In this document: piece after piece, positions 42,964-52,848 of the stretch | Layout: every line of letters begins with the position of its first letter | Position numbering within the stretch: the first letter of the stretch is position 1 | The notes under the pieces: generated by a model | What the model was told of the DNA's origin: nothing | Database searches by the model: none | The model's input: the letters and a program-made list of their open reading frames with translations, nothing else | Position numbers and translations under genes: made by a program | Source of the DNA: Dysgonomonas sp. ZJ279 | GTDB taxonomy: Bacteria; Bacteroidota; Bacteroidia; Bacteroidales; Dysgonomonadaceae | Direction: 5' to 3' | Assembly: GCF_011039205.1 (NCBI RefSeq) | Contig: NZ_JAAKEL010000006.1 | Location: 1 to 64,000, forward strand | DNA: 64,000 nt

Positions 42964-44787
42964 ATGAAAGAATATCGATTGACAGATTGGTTGCCAACCA
43001 CTAAGAAAGAGGTTGAGATAAGAGGATGGGATGAATTGGATGTTATCTTATTCTCTGGTGATGCGTATATAGATCATCCTTCTTTTGGAGCAGCAGTAAT
43101 CGGTCGTATGCTCGAAGCCGAAGGATTAAAAGTTGCCATAATACCTCAGCCTAACTGGCGTGACGACTTACGCGATTTCAAGAAATTGGGCAAGCCCCGT
43201 CTTTTTTTTGGCATAAGTCCCGGCGCAATGGATTCTATGATAAACCATTATACAGCAAATAAACGCTTACGTTCCGACGATGCCTACACGCCCGCAGGAA
43301 AAGCAGGTATGCGCCCCGATAGACCTTCTATCGTATATTCTAATATTCTGAAAGAATTATACCCCGATGTGCCCATCGTACTGGGAGGAATAGAAGCCTC
43401 GCTGCGCAGAGTCACACACTACGATTATTGGGACGACAAATTATACAAATCGATTCTTGTTGATTCTAAGGCAGATTTGCTTATCTATGGGATGGGAGAA
43501 AATCCACTTAAGGCAATCGTCACCCAATTAAGGGAAGGGAAAGCAATAAATACTTTGAGAGAAATTCCCCAAACAGCGTACCTTGCAAAAGACAAAATCG
43601 ACCCACATAAAGACAGAGAAGATATCCATCTTTTTTCTCACGAGGAATGTTTAGCGGATAAATTGAAACAAGCTAAAAACTTCCGCATAGTGGAAGAGCA
43701 ATCCAATATGGTTCATGCTTCGCGCATTATTCAAAACTATAATGAAGGATCAGTAGTCATCAATCCTCCCTATCCACCGATGTCGGAAAAGGAGATAGAT
43801 GCCTCATTTGATCTGCCATATACACGTTTACCTCATCCGAAATATAAGGAGAAGGTTATTCCGGCTTTCGAGATGATTAAATTCTCAGTCAATATGCATC
43901 GCGGATGTTTTGGCGGCTGTGCTTTCTGCACCATATCTGCCCATCAGGGAAAGTTTATAGCATCGCGCTCTAAAAAGTCTATATTGAATGAGGTAAAGCA
44001 GATAACAGAAATGCCCGACTTTAAGGGTTACCTGAGCGATCTGGGAGGCCCTTCGGCAAATATGTACGCCATGAAAGGCAAGGACGAAAATATTTGTGCC
44101 AAATGCAAACGCCCCTCATGTGTACACCCTAAGATATGCAAGAATCTGAATGTCGATCATTCCGCACTATTAGATGTTTACGCTGCAGTAGATGCGCTAC
44201 CGAAAATAAAGAAATCGTTTATAGGCAGTGGCGTCCGCTACGACATGCTTCTACATAGAAATGATGACGACAGACTGAATAAAATATCAGATAAATATAC
44301 GAAAGAACTTATTCTGAATCACGTTTCGGGACGATTGAAAGTAGCACCCGAACATACTTCTGACAAAGTATTGAACTGCATGCGCAAACCCAGCTTCCAG
44401 CAGTTCCACACTTTTAGAAAGATATTCGACAAAATAAATAAGGAATCAGGTATGAAACAACAACTGATACCTTACTTTATATCATCGCACCCCGATTGTA
44501 CAGAGGTAGATATGGCAGAGTTGGCTGTTGAGACAAAACCCTTAGGATTTAAGTTGGAGCAAATCCAAGATTTCACCCCTTCACCTATGACTTTAGCTAC
44601 AGAAATATACTATACAGGCTATCATCCCTATACACTGGAAAAAGTATATACTGCACGTACTAAAGATCAAAAACTGGCTCAGCGCCAATTTTTCTTTTGG
44701 TACGACAGAGAGTATCGCCAACAAATTATTCAATCGTTGAAAAAACTGAGACGAGACGATCTGTTAAATAAACTATACGCAAGATAA
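42964..44787 (+). CDS. ygiQ: YgiQ family radical SAM protein
   Basis: This 607-residue protein has an N-terminal B12-binding-like region (D-V-I-L-F-S-G-D-A-Y-I-D, about 27-38). The radical SAM cluster cysteines are Cys315, Cys319 and Cys322 (C-F-G-G-C-A-F-C). A second Cys group, C-A-K-C-K-R-P-S-C-V-H-P-K-I-C, lies about 380-395 and is typical of the family. The C-terminal region has G-F-K-L-E-Q-I-Q-D-F-T-P-S-P. The reaction of YgiQ proteins is not settled. Its own -7 box precedes it, and repeat copy C follows. Confidence 0.93.
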   Translation: MKEYRLTDWLPTTKKEVEIRGWDELDVILFSGDAYIDHPSFGAAVIGRMLEAEGLKVAIIPQPNWRDDLRDFKKLGKPRLFFGISPGAMDSMINHYTANKRLRSDDAYTPAGKAGMRPDRPSIVYSNILKELYPDVPIVLGGIEASLRRVTHYDYWDDKLYKSILVDSKADLLIYGMGENPLKAIVTQLREGKAINTLREIPQTAYLAKDKIDPHKDREDIHLFSHEECLADKLKQAKNFRIVEEQSNMVHASRIIQNYNEGSVVINPPYPPMSEKEIDASFDLPYTRLPHPKYKEKVIPAFEMIKFSVNMHRGCFGGCAFCTISAHQGKFIASRSKKSILNEVKQITEMPDFKGYLSDLGGPSANMYAMKGKDENICAKCKRPSCVHPKICKNLNVDHSALLDVYAAVDALPKIKKSFIGSGVRYDMLLHRNDDDRLNKISDKYTKELILNHVSGRLKVAPEHTSDKVLNCMRKPSFQQFHTFRKIFDKINKESGMKQQLIPYFISSHPDCTEVDMAELAVETKPLGFKLEQIQDFTPSPMTLATEIYYTGYHPYTLEKVYTARTKDQKLAQRQFFFWYDREYRQQIIQSLKKLRRDDLLNKLYAR

Positions 44788-44839
44788 GCTTCTAAATATA
44801 AGCCCTATATAAGAAAATGAAAAATATAATATTCATTCG

Positions 44840-45020
44840 GCTTTGTCATCCCGAACTGAAAGGAGGGATCTTCTATCTCTTGAGATTATTAACTAATAGC
44901 TAGACTAATTTCAGAGCAGATCCCTCCTTTCAGTTCGGGATGACAGAATGGGTGAGAGACAAATATAACTCACAACTCATAATTATATATGATGTTTATA
45001 TCGAACTCACATTATTGAAA
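44840..45020 (+). repeat. Dispersed intergenic repeat, copy C, with a perfect 28-bp inverted repeat
   Basis: The arms at 44844-44871 and 44918-44945 are exact inverted copies of 28 bp built on TGTCATCCCGAACTGAAAGG. A 46-bp centre shares TTGAGATTATTAAC and AATAGCTA blocks with copies A and B. The tail AACTCATAATTATATATGA and TTATATCGAACTCACATTA matches copy B. It ends just upstream of the thioredoxin gene start at 45050. Confidence 0.85.
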
Positions 45021-45049
45021 TAATAGATTTAACAATTAAAGATACCACT

Positions 45050-45565
45050 ATGAAACGACTAACAGCACTATTTTTATCCACAACACTATTTATTCTCTCT
45101 TTGTCTGCTCAAAAAGCCGAAGGTGATGTAGTAAACAAAGGTGACGCTATGCCGTCTTTCGTGCTCTCTTCTACCGAATACGGAAATATAGATTCCAAAG
45201 ATTTAAAAGGAAAAGTAGTCCTAATCACAATATTTGCCACTTGGTGCGGACCTTGCCAGAAAGAGCTGGCAGAAGTAGAAAGTATATTATGGCCAAAATA
45301 CAAGGATAATCCCAATTTCAAAATGCTTGTAGTAGGACGTGAACATACCGAAGATGAACTCATAAAATATAATACGCGTAAGAAATTCACATTCCCTCTA
45401 TACCCTGATGCGAAACGTGAGTTCTCTAATAAATTTGCGACAAAATATATTCCTCGCGCTTATTTAGTCGATAAAAATGGGATGATAATTTATGATTCTA
45501 GCGGATTCAAACCTGAGGAGTTTGATCAGTTGCTAGAACTAATTGACAAGTTGACAAAAGAGTAA
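45050..45565 (+). CDS. TlpA-like thioredoxin-fold protein, exported
   Basis: This 171-residue protein has a signal peptide ending S-L-S-A-Q. The thioredoxin domain has active site W-C-G-P-C (Cys66 and Cys69) and the cis-Pro region Y-I-P-R-A-Y. It is probably a periplasmic thiol reductase of the TlpA/ResA type, acting in cytochrome maturation or general disulfide reduction. It is preceded directly by repeat copy C and converges with the menG gene, stops 8 bp apart. Confidence 0.92.
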   Translation: MKRLTALFLSTTLFILSLSAQKAEGDVVNKGDAMPSFVLSSTEYGNIDSKDLKGKVVLITIFATWCGPCQKELAEVESILWPKYKDNPNFKMLVVGREHTEDELIKYNTRKKFTFPLYPDAKREFSNKFATKYIPRAYLVDKNGMIIYDSSGFKPEEFDQLLELIDKLTKE

Positions 45566-45573
45566 TACATTTA

Positions 45574-46311
45574 TTATTTAGAAGCCAGATACATGGAGCA
45601 CACGCCAAATGTATAGGTCTTATATTCTGCCTGAGCAAATCCATTTTTCAAAAGTGTATTCACCATTTCTTTTCCCTGAATAAATGCCTCTATCGATTTA
45701 GGTAAATAAGAGTATGCAACCTGATCTTTCGAAATCAGGCGACCTATTGTCGGTATAAACAATCGTGAATAAAGCCAATAACCCTGTTTCACAGGAAAGT
45801 GGTTAGGTGTTGACAATTCGAGAATCATTAATTGACCTCCGGGTTTTAATACACGGAGTATCTCTTTCAAACCTTTATCCAAATCTTCAAAATTACGTAC
45901 TCCAAAAGCCACCATCGCAGCATCAAATGAGTTGTCGGCAAGATCAAGAGCCATACAGTCCTGTTTATCGAATACGATCTTATCAGACAAACCTACTTTT
46001 TCGACTTTCTTACGACCGACTTCCATCATACCTTCCGATATATCGATGCCTAAAATTGACTGTGGCTTTAGTATATCATAAGCCTGCAATGCCAGATCCC
46101 CCGTTCCTGTTGCAATATCGAGGATTTGTTGAGGATTCACTTTTTTCAGCATAGACAAACCTTTATTCCGCCAACCTCTATCGATTCCCATCGACATAGT
46201 GTGGTTAAGAACATCATAATTCTCAGCTATAGAATCGAACATCCGCTCTACCTGAGCCCCTTTGTTTTCGGAACTCGAATAGGGCACTATTTTCTCAGCA
46301 TCGTAGGTCAT
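45574..46311 (-). CDS. menG: Demethylmenaquinone methyltransferase
   Basis: This 245-residue UbiE/MenG protein begins with M-F-D-S-I-A-E-N-Y-D-V-L-N-H-T-M-S-M-G-I-D (about 24-44), the UbiE signature. SAM motif I is L-D-I-A-T-G-T-G-D-L-A, and the post-motif signature R-N-F-E-D-L-D-K-G-L-K-E-I-L-R-V-L-K-P-G-G is present. It performs the last step of menaquinone synthesis. It is the last gene of a probable phoH-purC-zeta-menG unit. Confidence 0.95.
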   Translation of the reverse strand: MTYDAEKIVPYSSSENKGAQVERMFDSIAENYDVLNHTMSMGIDRGWRNKGLSMLKKVNPQQILDIATGTGDLALQAYDILKPQSILGIDISEGMMEVGRKKVEKVGLSDKIVFDKQDCMALDLADNSFDAAMVAFGVRNFEDLDKGLKEILRVLKPGGQLMILELSTPNHFPVKQGYWLYSRLFIPTIGRLISKDQVAYSYLPKSIEAFIQGKEMVNTLLKNGFAQAEYKTYTFGVCSMYLASK

Positions 46312-46362
46312 AGGTTATAAAATATGGGATTTCTATTCGTTTTAAATAACAAACTGCAAAGA

Positions 46363-46929
46363 TTATATACTCTGCAGGTAGTTGAATATCTCCACATGAT
46401 GAATAGCTTGAATTTCATTTCTATTTCCTTCTGCAATCATTTGAAAAGGATCGGTAGAGTTATCAATCAATATCCAATAGTCAGAAATAGGGACATACAT
46501 TCTGAAAAGATTGCGCATCCCGGCTCTATATCTTCTGCGAATCACATCTTCGGGCACATTGTGCCCTCCCATGCTAACTCGTTGTTCCACTCTCCTGATC
46601 GCTAATTCCGGAGAGTCGAGCCAAAAATAAATGAGCGTAACAAAATAGCCTTCACTTTGGGCTTTTCGAATGAAACTGGCATAAGACTTTGTTGCCAATG
46701 TTGTTTCTATTGCAAAATCTTCTTTTAGTTGCAGCATTTCATTCATCCGATAAACCATAAGGCGACCTGCCTCTATCGAAGCTCTTTCGGGCTGAAACGG
46801 AGACAGACCTTTTGCTATTTCATCAGCATTGATGAACTCTTTACAGTCCAGCATCTCAGGAAACATTGCATATGATGCGAGCGTTTTTCCGGCACCATTA
46901 CATCCTGATATGATATAAAGATTTGGCAT
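46363..46929 (-). CDS. Zeta-toxin-like P-loop kinase, no antitoxin visible
   Basis: This 188-residue protein has the Walker A G-C-N-G-A-G-K-T (9-16), then N-A-D-E-I-A-K-G-L, R-A-S-I-E-A-G-R and F-A-I-E-T-T-L-A-T (about 75-83), with an arginine lid R-R-V-E-Q-R-V. This matches the zeta-toxin/UDP-GlcNAc kinase-like family. No epsilon-type antitoxin gene flanks it and it lies inside a housekeeping cluster (purC 53 bp upstream, menG 51 bp downstream). A housekeeping small-molecule kinase role is therefore as likely as toxicity. Confidence 0.85.
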   Translation of the reverse strand: MPNLYIISGCNGAGKTLASYAMFPEMLDCKEFINADEIAKGLSPFQPERASIEAGRLMVYRMNEMLQLKEDFAIETTLATKSYASFIRKAQSEGYFVTLIYFWLDSPELAIRRVEQRVSMGGHNVPEDVIRRRYRAGMRNLFRMYVPISDYWILIDNSTDPFQMIAEGNRNEIQAIHHVEIFNYLQSI

Positions 46930-46982
46930 ATGAACTTATATTTTGTTCTTAGAAACCAGTTTGTATTTTCGCGGAAAAGAAT

Positions 46983-47930
46983 TTAAACGGTTTCCAGATA
47001 TTCGGTAATATTTTTCTTTAGGCGGATAGCTACATCCGAAACATCAGCCTTAACGAACGGCTCTCCAACTATCTTTTCGTATAGCTCGATATAACGTTCC
47101 GAAACACTGTTGCAATACTCCTCTGTCATTTCAGGAACCTGCTCGCCGTCTCTTCCTTGGAATCCGTTTTCCATTAGCCATTTGCGAACAAACTCTTTCG
47201 ACAACTGTCTTTGTTCTTCCCCCTTGTCGAATAACTCCTGATAAGTATCAGCATAAAAATAGCGTGAAGAGTCAGGCGTGTGAATTTCGTCTATCAGGTA
47301 AATTTTACCATCACGTTTACCGAATTCGTATTTAGTGTCCACAAGTATTAAACCTTTTTGAGCAGCGATTTCCGTACCACGTTGGAATAATGCGTAGGTA
47401 TATTTTTCCAATTGTTCGTACTCCTCTTTGCTAACAAGACCTTGAGCAATAATTTCTTCTTTCGAAATATTCTCGTCGTGCCCTACATCTTCTTTAGTAG
47501 TCGGTGTGATAATAGGAGAAGGAAACTTCTGATCTTCTTTCATCCCATCGGGAAGAGCTACACCACAAAGAGTTCTTGCTCCTTTTTTATATTCTCTCCA
47601 TGCACTACCGGTCAGATAACCACGGATAACCATTTCTACTTTATATTGTTCGCATTTCAGACCAACTGTAACCATAGGATCAGGCGTAGCCAGCTTCCAG
47701 TTAGGAACAATATCTGAGGTAGCATCTAAAAACTTAGCAGCTATCTGATTCAACACCTGCCCTTTGTATGGTATACCCTGAGGTAGAACTACATCGAAAG
47801 CCGATATACGATCGGTAGCTATCATTACCAATGTATCTTCACCAATGGAATATACATCTCTTACTTTACCATGATAAACACTTGTTTGTCCCGAAAAATT
47901 ATAATCTGTTGTTACTAAAGTATTCTTCAT
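46983..47930 (-). CDS. purC: Phosphoribosylaminoimidazole-succinocarboxamide synthase
   Basis: I start at the ATG at 47930 ([10 protein letters not shown]); the 27-codon upstream extension is Leu/Tyr-rich and not family-like. The 315-residue protein has [10 protein letters not shown] (about 17-26), [10 protein letters not shown] and the SAICAR synthase signature regions [13 protein letters not shown] and [11 protein letters not shown]. It condenses CAIR with aspartate in purine synthesis. The gene is 98 bp downstream of phoH. Confidence 0.95.
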   Translation of the reverse strand: MKNTLVTTDYNFSGQTSVYHGKVRDVYSIGEDTLVMIATDRISAFDVVLPQGIPYKGQVLNQIAAKFLDATSDIVPNWKLATPDPMVTVGLKCEQYKVEMVIRGYLTGSAWREYKKGARTLCGVALPDGMKEDQKFPSPIITPTTKEDVGHDENISKEEIIAQGLVSKEEYEQLEKYTYALFQRGTEIAAQKGLILVDTKYEFGKRDGKIYLIDEIHTPDSSRYFYADTYQELFDKGEEQRQLSKEFVRKWLMENGFQGRDGEQVPEMTEEYCNSVSERYIELYEKIVGEPFVKADVSDVAIRLKKNITEYLETV

Positions 47931-48028
47931 CTTATATTTTATATCTTTATTATACTTGATATTATAACACAAAAACGTCATCAAAGTTAACAGAAAGTCT
48001 GTTAAAAGCAATGATTTTTTCTAAGAGA

Positions 48029-49006
48029 TTAATGCTCAAAGCCTTTCTTTTCTAGTGTTTCTTTTTTATTTCGTACATCTTCTTTCTCATAAGCATCGAC
48101 TATACGCTGCACTAATTTATGACGCACAATATCGGCCTTATCAAATTCAATATAGCCAATACCTTTTACTCCTTTCAACACACGAAGCGCATGCTTCAAG
48201 CCCGATTGTTGAGTCGGCGGTAAATCTATCTGAGTCATATCGCCGGTAACAATCATCTTTGCATTCATCCCCAAACGGGTCAGAAACATTTTGATCTGCT
48301 GCACCGATGTATTCTGTGCCTCGTCTAATATAATAACAGCATCGCTCAATGTCCGTCCACGCATAAATGCCAATGGCGCTATCTGTATTGCTTTATTTTC
48401 TATATAATCTTTCAGCTTTGCCGGAGGAATCATATCTTCCAAGGCATCGTATAGTGGTTGTAAATACGGATCTATTTTATCTTTCATATCGCCGGGAAGA
48501 AACCCCAGTTTTTCACCGGCTTCTACAGCCGGACGACTTAGAATTATCTTCTTTACCTCTTTATTTTTGAATGCCTTTACAGCTAAAGCGATCGCTGTGT
48601 ATGTCTTGCCTGAACCAGCAGGCCCTACACCAAATACCAGATCGTTCTGACCGAAAGCATCTACAAATGCTTGTTGATTGGGCGTGCGGGCACTAATAGG
48701 CTTACCATTCAGTCCGAATACAATAAGATTTTCTTGTTTAACCACATTAGGCGATTTTCCTTTTATGATATCTACAATATCTTCTTCCGAAAGCGTATTT
48801 CTTTCGCTACAGAATTTCTCAAGTTCTCTTATTTTTTCTTCGAAAAGAGGAATCTCTTCGGCATTACCACTCACCTTTATAACATTGCCCCGAGCAACGA
48901 TCCGCAGTTTTGCAAAAAGCGTTTTTATAAGTTGTACATTCGCATTATTAGTCCCAAAAAAGACAACAGGGTCTATATTTTCTAAAATTATTATTTGTTC
49001 TATCAT
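48029..49006 (-). CDS. phoH: PhoH family RNA-binding ATPase
   Basis: This 325-residue protein has an N-terminal KH-like domain (about 1-100) and a P-loop ATPase domain with Walker A G-P-A-G-S-G-K-T-Y-T-A (about 128-138). Walker B is V-I-I-L-D-E-A-Q-N, and G-D-M-T-Q-I-D-L-P, the PhoH signature, follows. It is thought to act in RNA metabolism; YbeZ in E. coli works with YbeY. A TATCTTTG box lies at 49084-49091 on this strand. It is divergent from mutS. Confidence 0.93.
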   Translation of the reverse strand: MIEQIIILENIDPVVFFGTNNANVQLIKTLFAKLRIVARGNVIKVSGNAEEIPLFEEKIRELEKFCSERNTLSEEDIVDIIKGKSPNVVKQENLIVFGLNGKPISARTPNQQAFVDAFGQNDLVFGVGPAGSGKTYTAIALAVKAFKNKEVKKIILSRPAVEAGEKLGFLPGDMKDKIDPYLQPLYDALEDMIPPAKLKDYIENKAIQIAPLAFMRGRTLSDAVIILDEAQNTSVQQIKMFLTRLGMNAKMIVTGDMTQIDLPPTQQSGLKHALRVLKGVKGIGYIEFDKADIVRHKLVQRIVDAYEKEDVRNKKETLEKKGFEH

Positions 49007-49150
49007 TCAATTTTATATCAACTGTATACCATAAATAAAAGTTTTTGGTGTCGGGTAAAATGTAATGGTCAAATTTTGGTTACCAAAGATAATTATTATT
49101 TTATAATACCATACTACCTGCGAATGAACTTTGTTTCACTTATTTTTTTC

Positions 49151-49158
49151 TATCTTTG
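49151..49158 (+). promoter_or_regulatory. Bacteroidota -7 box of mutS
   Basis: TATCTTTG matches TAnnTTTG, 45 bp before the GTG start of mutS. Confidence 0.55.
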
Positions 49159-49203
49159 TTTCTTTAGAAATTGTACAATATCAAAATTTAAAGCACGAAC
49201 ATA

Positions 49204-51816
49204 GTGGCAAAAAAAGTAGCAGAAACCCCTTTAATGAAACAGTATTTAGAGATCAAGAGCCAACATCCTGATGCAGTTTTATTGTTTCGCGTGGGTGACT
49301 TTTACGAAACCTTCTCTGAGGATGCAATTGCAGCTTCCGAAATATTAGGAATTACACTAACCCGCCGAGCTAATGGGGCAGCTACTTTCGTAGAGTTGGC
49401 AGGCTTTCCGCATCATGCATTAGATACATATCTGCCGAAACTCGTCAGAGCAGGAAGGCGTGTTGCAATTTGTGATCAACTCGAAGACCCTAAGTTAACA
49501 AAATCGATAGTAAAAAGAGGTGTTACAGAACTGGTAACGCCGGGAGTTTCGATCAACGACAATATACTCAACCATAAAGAAAACAATTTTCTCTGCGCCA
49601 TACATTTTGCGAAAAACATCTGCGGAATATCGCTCCTTGATATTTCGACAGGAGAGTTTCTTGTAGCAGAAGGAAAGAAAGAATATATAGATAAGCTGCT
49701 TACAAATTTCTCTCCGAAGGAGATATTAGTAGAACGCAGCAAGAAAAAGTTATTTGAAGAATATTTTGGTAATCGTTTCTTTATTTTCGAACTCGACGAC
49801 TGGGTTTTTACTGAAAATACAGCCAAAGACCGACTTGTAAAGCATTTCGAAACGAAAAACTTAAAAGGATTCGGTGTCGATCAGCTAACAAATGGAGTGA
49901 TTGCCGCCGGTACTATACTTCACTACTTAGATGTCACACAACATATGCTGATAGGTCACATCACTACCCTATCGCGCATAGAAGAAGATAAATATGTACG
50001 TCTGGATAAATTTACAGTACGTAGCCTCGAAGTTATCTCGACAATGAACGAAGGTGGTAAAAGCCTTCTGGATATCCTCGACAAAACAGTTTCGCCGATG
50101 GGCGCACGTATGCTTCGTCGTTGGTTAGTATTCCCATTGAAAGACGAAAAGCCTATTAATAGCCGTTTGGCTGTTGTGGAATATTTCTTCAAAGATGTAC
50201 AATTAAAAACTCTTCTGGAAGAACAATTATCTCTTATCGGGGATCTGGAACGTATCATTTCGAAAGTAGCTGTGAATCGTATCTCACCTCGCGAAGTGGT
50301 ACAGTTAAAAGTAGCACTAAATGCAATAGCCCCTATCCGCGAAGCTTTTCTGGCATCAGACGAACCTAGCCTGCGTGAAATTGGCGAAAGACTTAATCCC
50401 TGTCCGATCATTCGCGACCGCATAGAAAAAGAAGTACAACCCGACCCTCCTGCTTTACTCCACAGAGGGAACGTTATTCGTAAAGGAGTGAATGCCGATC
50501 TCGACGAGTTACGCCAGATTTCACATTCGGGAAAAGATTATTTGCTGAAAATACAACAACGCGAAATAGAAACGACAGGGATATCTTCCCTAAAAATCAG
50601 TTTCAATAACGTATTCGGATACTATATAGAAGTGCGTAATGCGCACAAAGAGAAAGTTCCTGCCGAGTGGATTCGTAAACAAACCCTCGTAAATGCTGAA
50701 CGTTATATAACAGAGGAATTAAAGAATTATGAAGAGAAAATACTTGGGGCCGAAGACAAAATACTGGCTCTGGAGACGACTTTATATAATGATTTAGTAC
50801 TTAGCCTCGTAGAATATATACCGACAATACAGGTAAATGCCAGCCTGATAGCCCAAACAGATTGTTTACTATCGTTTGCCAAGACAGCTAAAGAGAATAA
50901 ATACATCCGTCCTCAGATCAACGATACCGAGGTTCTGGATATAAAAAATGGGCGTCACCCCGTTATTGAGAAACAATTACCACTGGGCGAGGCTTACATT
51001 GCAAACAGTGTCTATCTCGACAATGATTCTCAACAAATAATTGTTATTACAGGGCCCAACATGGCGGGTAAGTCTGCATTACTTCGTCAGACTGCACTTA
51101 TCACGCTGATGGCGCAGGCAGGGAGTTTCGTACCAGCCGAATCGGCAAAAATAGGACTTGTAGATAAGATATTTACACGTGTAGGGGCTTCTGATAATAT
51201 ATCATTAGGAGAATCTACGTTTATGGTAGAGATGAACGAGGCTTCCGACATCCTCAACAATCTTTCGTCCCGTAGCTTGGTTCTTTTCGATGAGCTAGGA
51301 CGTGGGACGAGTACATACGATGGAATTTCGATAGCTTGGGCGATTGTCGAATACATACACGAACATCCAAAAGCGAGAGCGAAAACTCTTTTTGCAACGC
51401 ATTACCATGAATTGAATGAAATGGAAAAATCATTCAAGCGTATCAAAAACTTTAATGTATCAGTAAAAGAGATTGACAATAAGATAATCTTCCTGCGTAA
51501 GCTGGTAAAAGGCGGTAGCGAACATAGCTTTGGTATCCATGTTGCCAAAATGGCCGGCATGCCTCAAAGTATTGTAAAAAGAGCAAACACTATACTTAAA
51601 GAATTAGAAACCGACAATAGGAAACAAGGGATAGCAAAACCGATAAGCGATATAACAGAACAACGCGAAGGTTTTCAACTTAGTTTCTTCCAATTAGATG
51701 ATCCTGTACTCAGCCAGGTTCGTGACGAAATTGTATCGTTGGATGTGAATAATCTGACGCCAATGGAAGCATTAAATAAATTGAGCGACATAAAGAAAAT
51801 TGTGGCAGGGAAATAA
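49204..51816 (+). CDS. mutS: DNA mismatch repair protein MutS
   Basis: This 870-residue protein starts at a GTG (49204); no in-frame ATG lies between it and the conserved start T-P-L-M-K-Q-Y. The mismatch-wedge motif F-Y-E is at 33-35, with G-D-F-Y-E-T-F around it. The C-terminal ABC-type ATPase has Walker A G-P-N-M-A-G-K-S (about 617-624), then [21 protein letters not shown] and T-H-Y-H-E-L. It recognises mispairs and recruits MutL. The unusual GTG start may lower translation. Confidence 0.97.
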   Translation: MAKKVAETPLMKQYLEIKSQHPDAVLLFRVGDFYETFSEDAIAASEILGITLTRRANGAATFVELAGFPHHALDTYLPKLVRAGRRVAICDQLEDPKLTKSIVKRGVTELVTPGVSINDNILNHKENNFLCAIHFAKNICGISLLDISTGEFLVAEGKKEYIDKLLTNFSPKEILVERSKKKLFEEYFGNRFFIFELDDWVFTENTAKDRLVKHFETKNLKGFGVDQLTNGVIAAGTILHYLDVTQHMLIGHITTLSRIEEDKYVRLDKFTVRSLEVISTMNEGGKSLLDILDKTVSPMGARMLRRWLVFPLKDEKPINSRLAVVEYFFKDVQLKTLLEEQLSLIGDLERIISKVAVNRISPREVVQLKVALNAIAPIREAFLASDEPSLREIGERLNPCPIIRDRIEKEVQPDPPALLHRGNVIRKGVNADLDELRQISHSGKDYLLKIQQREIETTGISSLKISFNNVFGYYIEVRNAHKEKVPAEWIRKQTLVNAERYITEELKNYEEKILGAEDKILALETTLYNDLVLSLVEYIPTIQVNASLIAQTDCLLSFAKTAKENKYIRPQINDTEVLDIKNGRHPVIEKQLPLGEAYIANSVYLDNDSQQIIVITGPNMAGKSALLRQTALITLMAQAGSFVPAESAKIGLVDKIFTRVGASDNISLGESTFMVEMNEASDILNNLSSRSLVLFDELGRGTSTYDGISIAWAIVEYIHEHPKARAKTLFATHYHELNEMEKSFKRIKNFNVSVKEIDNKIIFLRKLVKGGSEHSFGIHVAKMAGMPQSIVKRANTILKELETDNRKQGIAKPISDITEQREGFQLSFFQLDDPVLSQVRDEIVSLDVNNLTPMEALNKLSDIKKIVAGK

Positions 51817-51903
51817 AATGCTATGTAACAAGACAAAAGTTAGTAGTATTTTTCGTTCCTTTGCAACTCAAACAAACTAAATAGCAACAACATAACTAGC
51901 AAT

Positions 51904-52848
51904 ATGAATCGCAAAAAAATATTAGTCACAGGAGGAGCCGGATTTATCGGTTCACATCTATGTGAAAGACTACTTAATGAGGGGAATGAAGTAATCTGTC
52001 TGGATAATTATTTTACAGGATCGAAAGACAATATCATTCATTTGATGAATAATCCTTATTTCGAAGTTGTAAGGCATGATGTTGTCCATCCTTTCCACAT
52101 CGATGTAGATGAAATATACAACCTTGCTTGCCCTGCTTCACCGGTTCACTATCAATACAATGCGATAAAAACAATAAAAACATCGGTAATGGGAGCTATC
52201 AATATGCTTGGTCTTGCCAAACGATTGAAAGCGAAAGTGCTGCAAGCTTCGACAAGCGAAGTATACGGCGATCCTAATGTTCACCCTCAACCGGAGAGCT
52301 ATTGGGGGAATGTAAACCCGATTGGTATTCGTTCTTGTTATGATGAGGGGAAACGCTGTGCCGAAACATTATTTGTAGACTATCATCGCCAAAATGGAGT
52401 GAGAGCCAAACTTGTACGTATATTCAATACTTATGGACCACACATGAATCCGAATGATGGGCGCGTAGTTTCCAACTTCATAGTACAAGCACTTAAAGGC
52501 GAAGACATAACTATATATGGCGATGGGAATCAGACACGTAGTTTCCAATATGTAGATGATTTAGTGGAAGCTATGATACGTATGATGGCTACCGAAGATT
52601 CCTTTATCGGTCCCGTAAACACTGGTAATCCGGGTGAATTTACAATGCTTGAATTAGCAACTCTTGTACTCGAACTTACCGGTTCAAAATCTAAACTTGT
52701 ATTCCAACCATTACCTAGCGACGACCCGAGACAGCGGAAGCCTGATATAACACTGGCTAAAGAGAAGTTAGGCTGGGAGCCGAAAATACAATTAAGAGAA
52801 GGTCTTATTACAACAATTAAATACTTCGACGAAGTTCTAAAGAAATAA
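51904..52848 (+). CDS. UDP-glucuronate decarboxylase (UDP-xylose synthase)
   Basis: This 314-residue SDR enzyme has G-G-A-G-F-I-G-S (10-17), catalytic T-S-E-V-Y-G and Y-D-E-G-K-R (Tyr-x3-Lys variant of this family). [10 protein letters not shown] and V-S-N-F-I-V-Q-A-L are the UXS signatures. It converts UDP-glucuronate to UDP-xylose for surface polysaccharides. The next gene starts directly after its stop (52849), so it heads an operon with two membrane proteins and a glycosyltransferase. Confidence 0.93.
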   Translation: MNRKKILVTGGAGFIGSHLCERLLNEGNEVICLDNYFTGSKDNIIHLMNNPYFEVVRHDVVHPFHIDVDEIYNLACPASPVHYQYNAIKTIKTSVMGAINMLGLAKRLKAKVLQASTSEVYGDPNVHPQPESYWGNVNPIGIRSCYDEGKRCAETLFVDYHRQNGVRAKLVRIFNTYGPHMNPNDGRVVSNFIVQALKGEDITIYGDGNQTRSFQYVDDLVEAMIRMMATEDSFIGPVNTGNPGEFTMLELATLVLELTGSKSKLVFQPLPSDDPRQRKPDITLAKEKLGWEPKIQLREGLITTIKYFDEVLKK

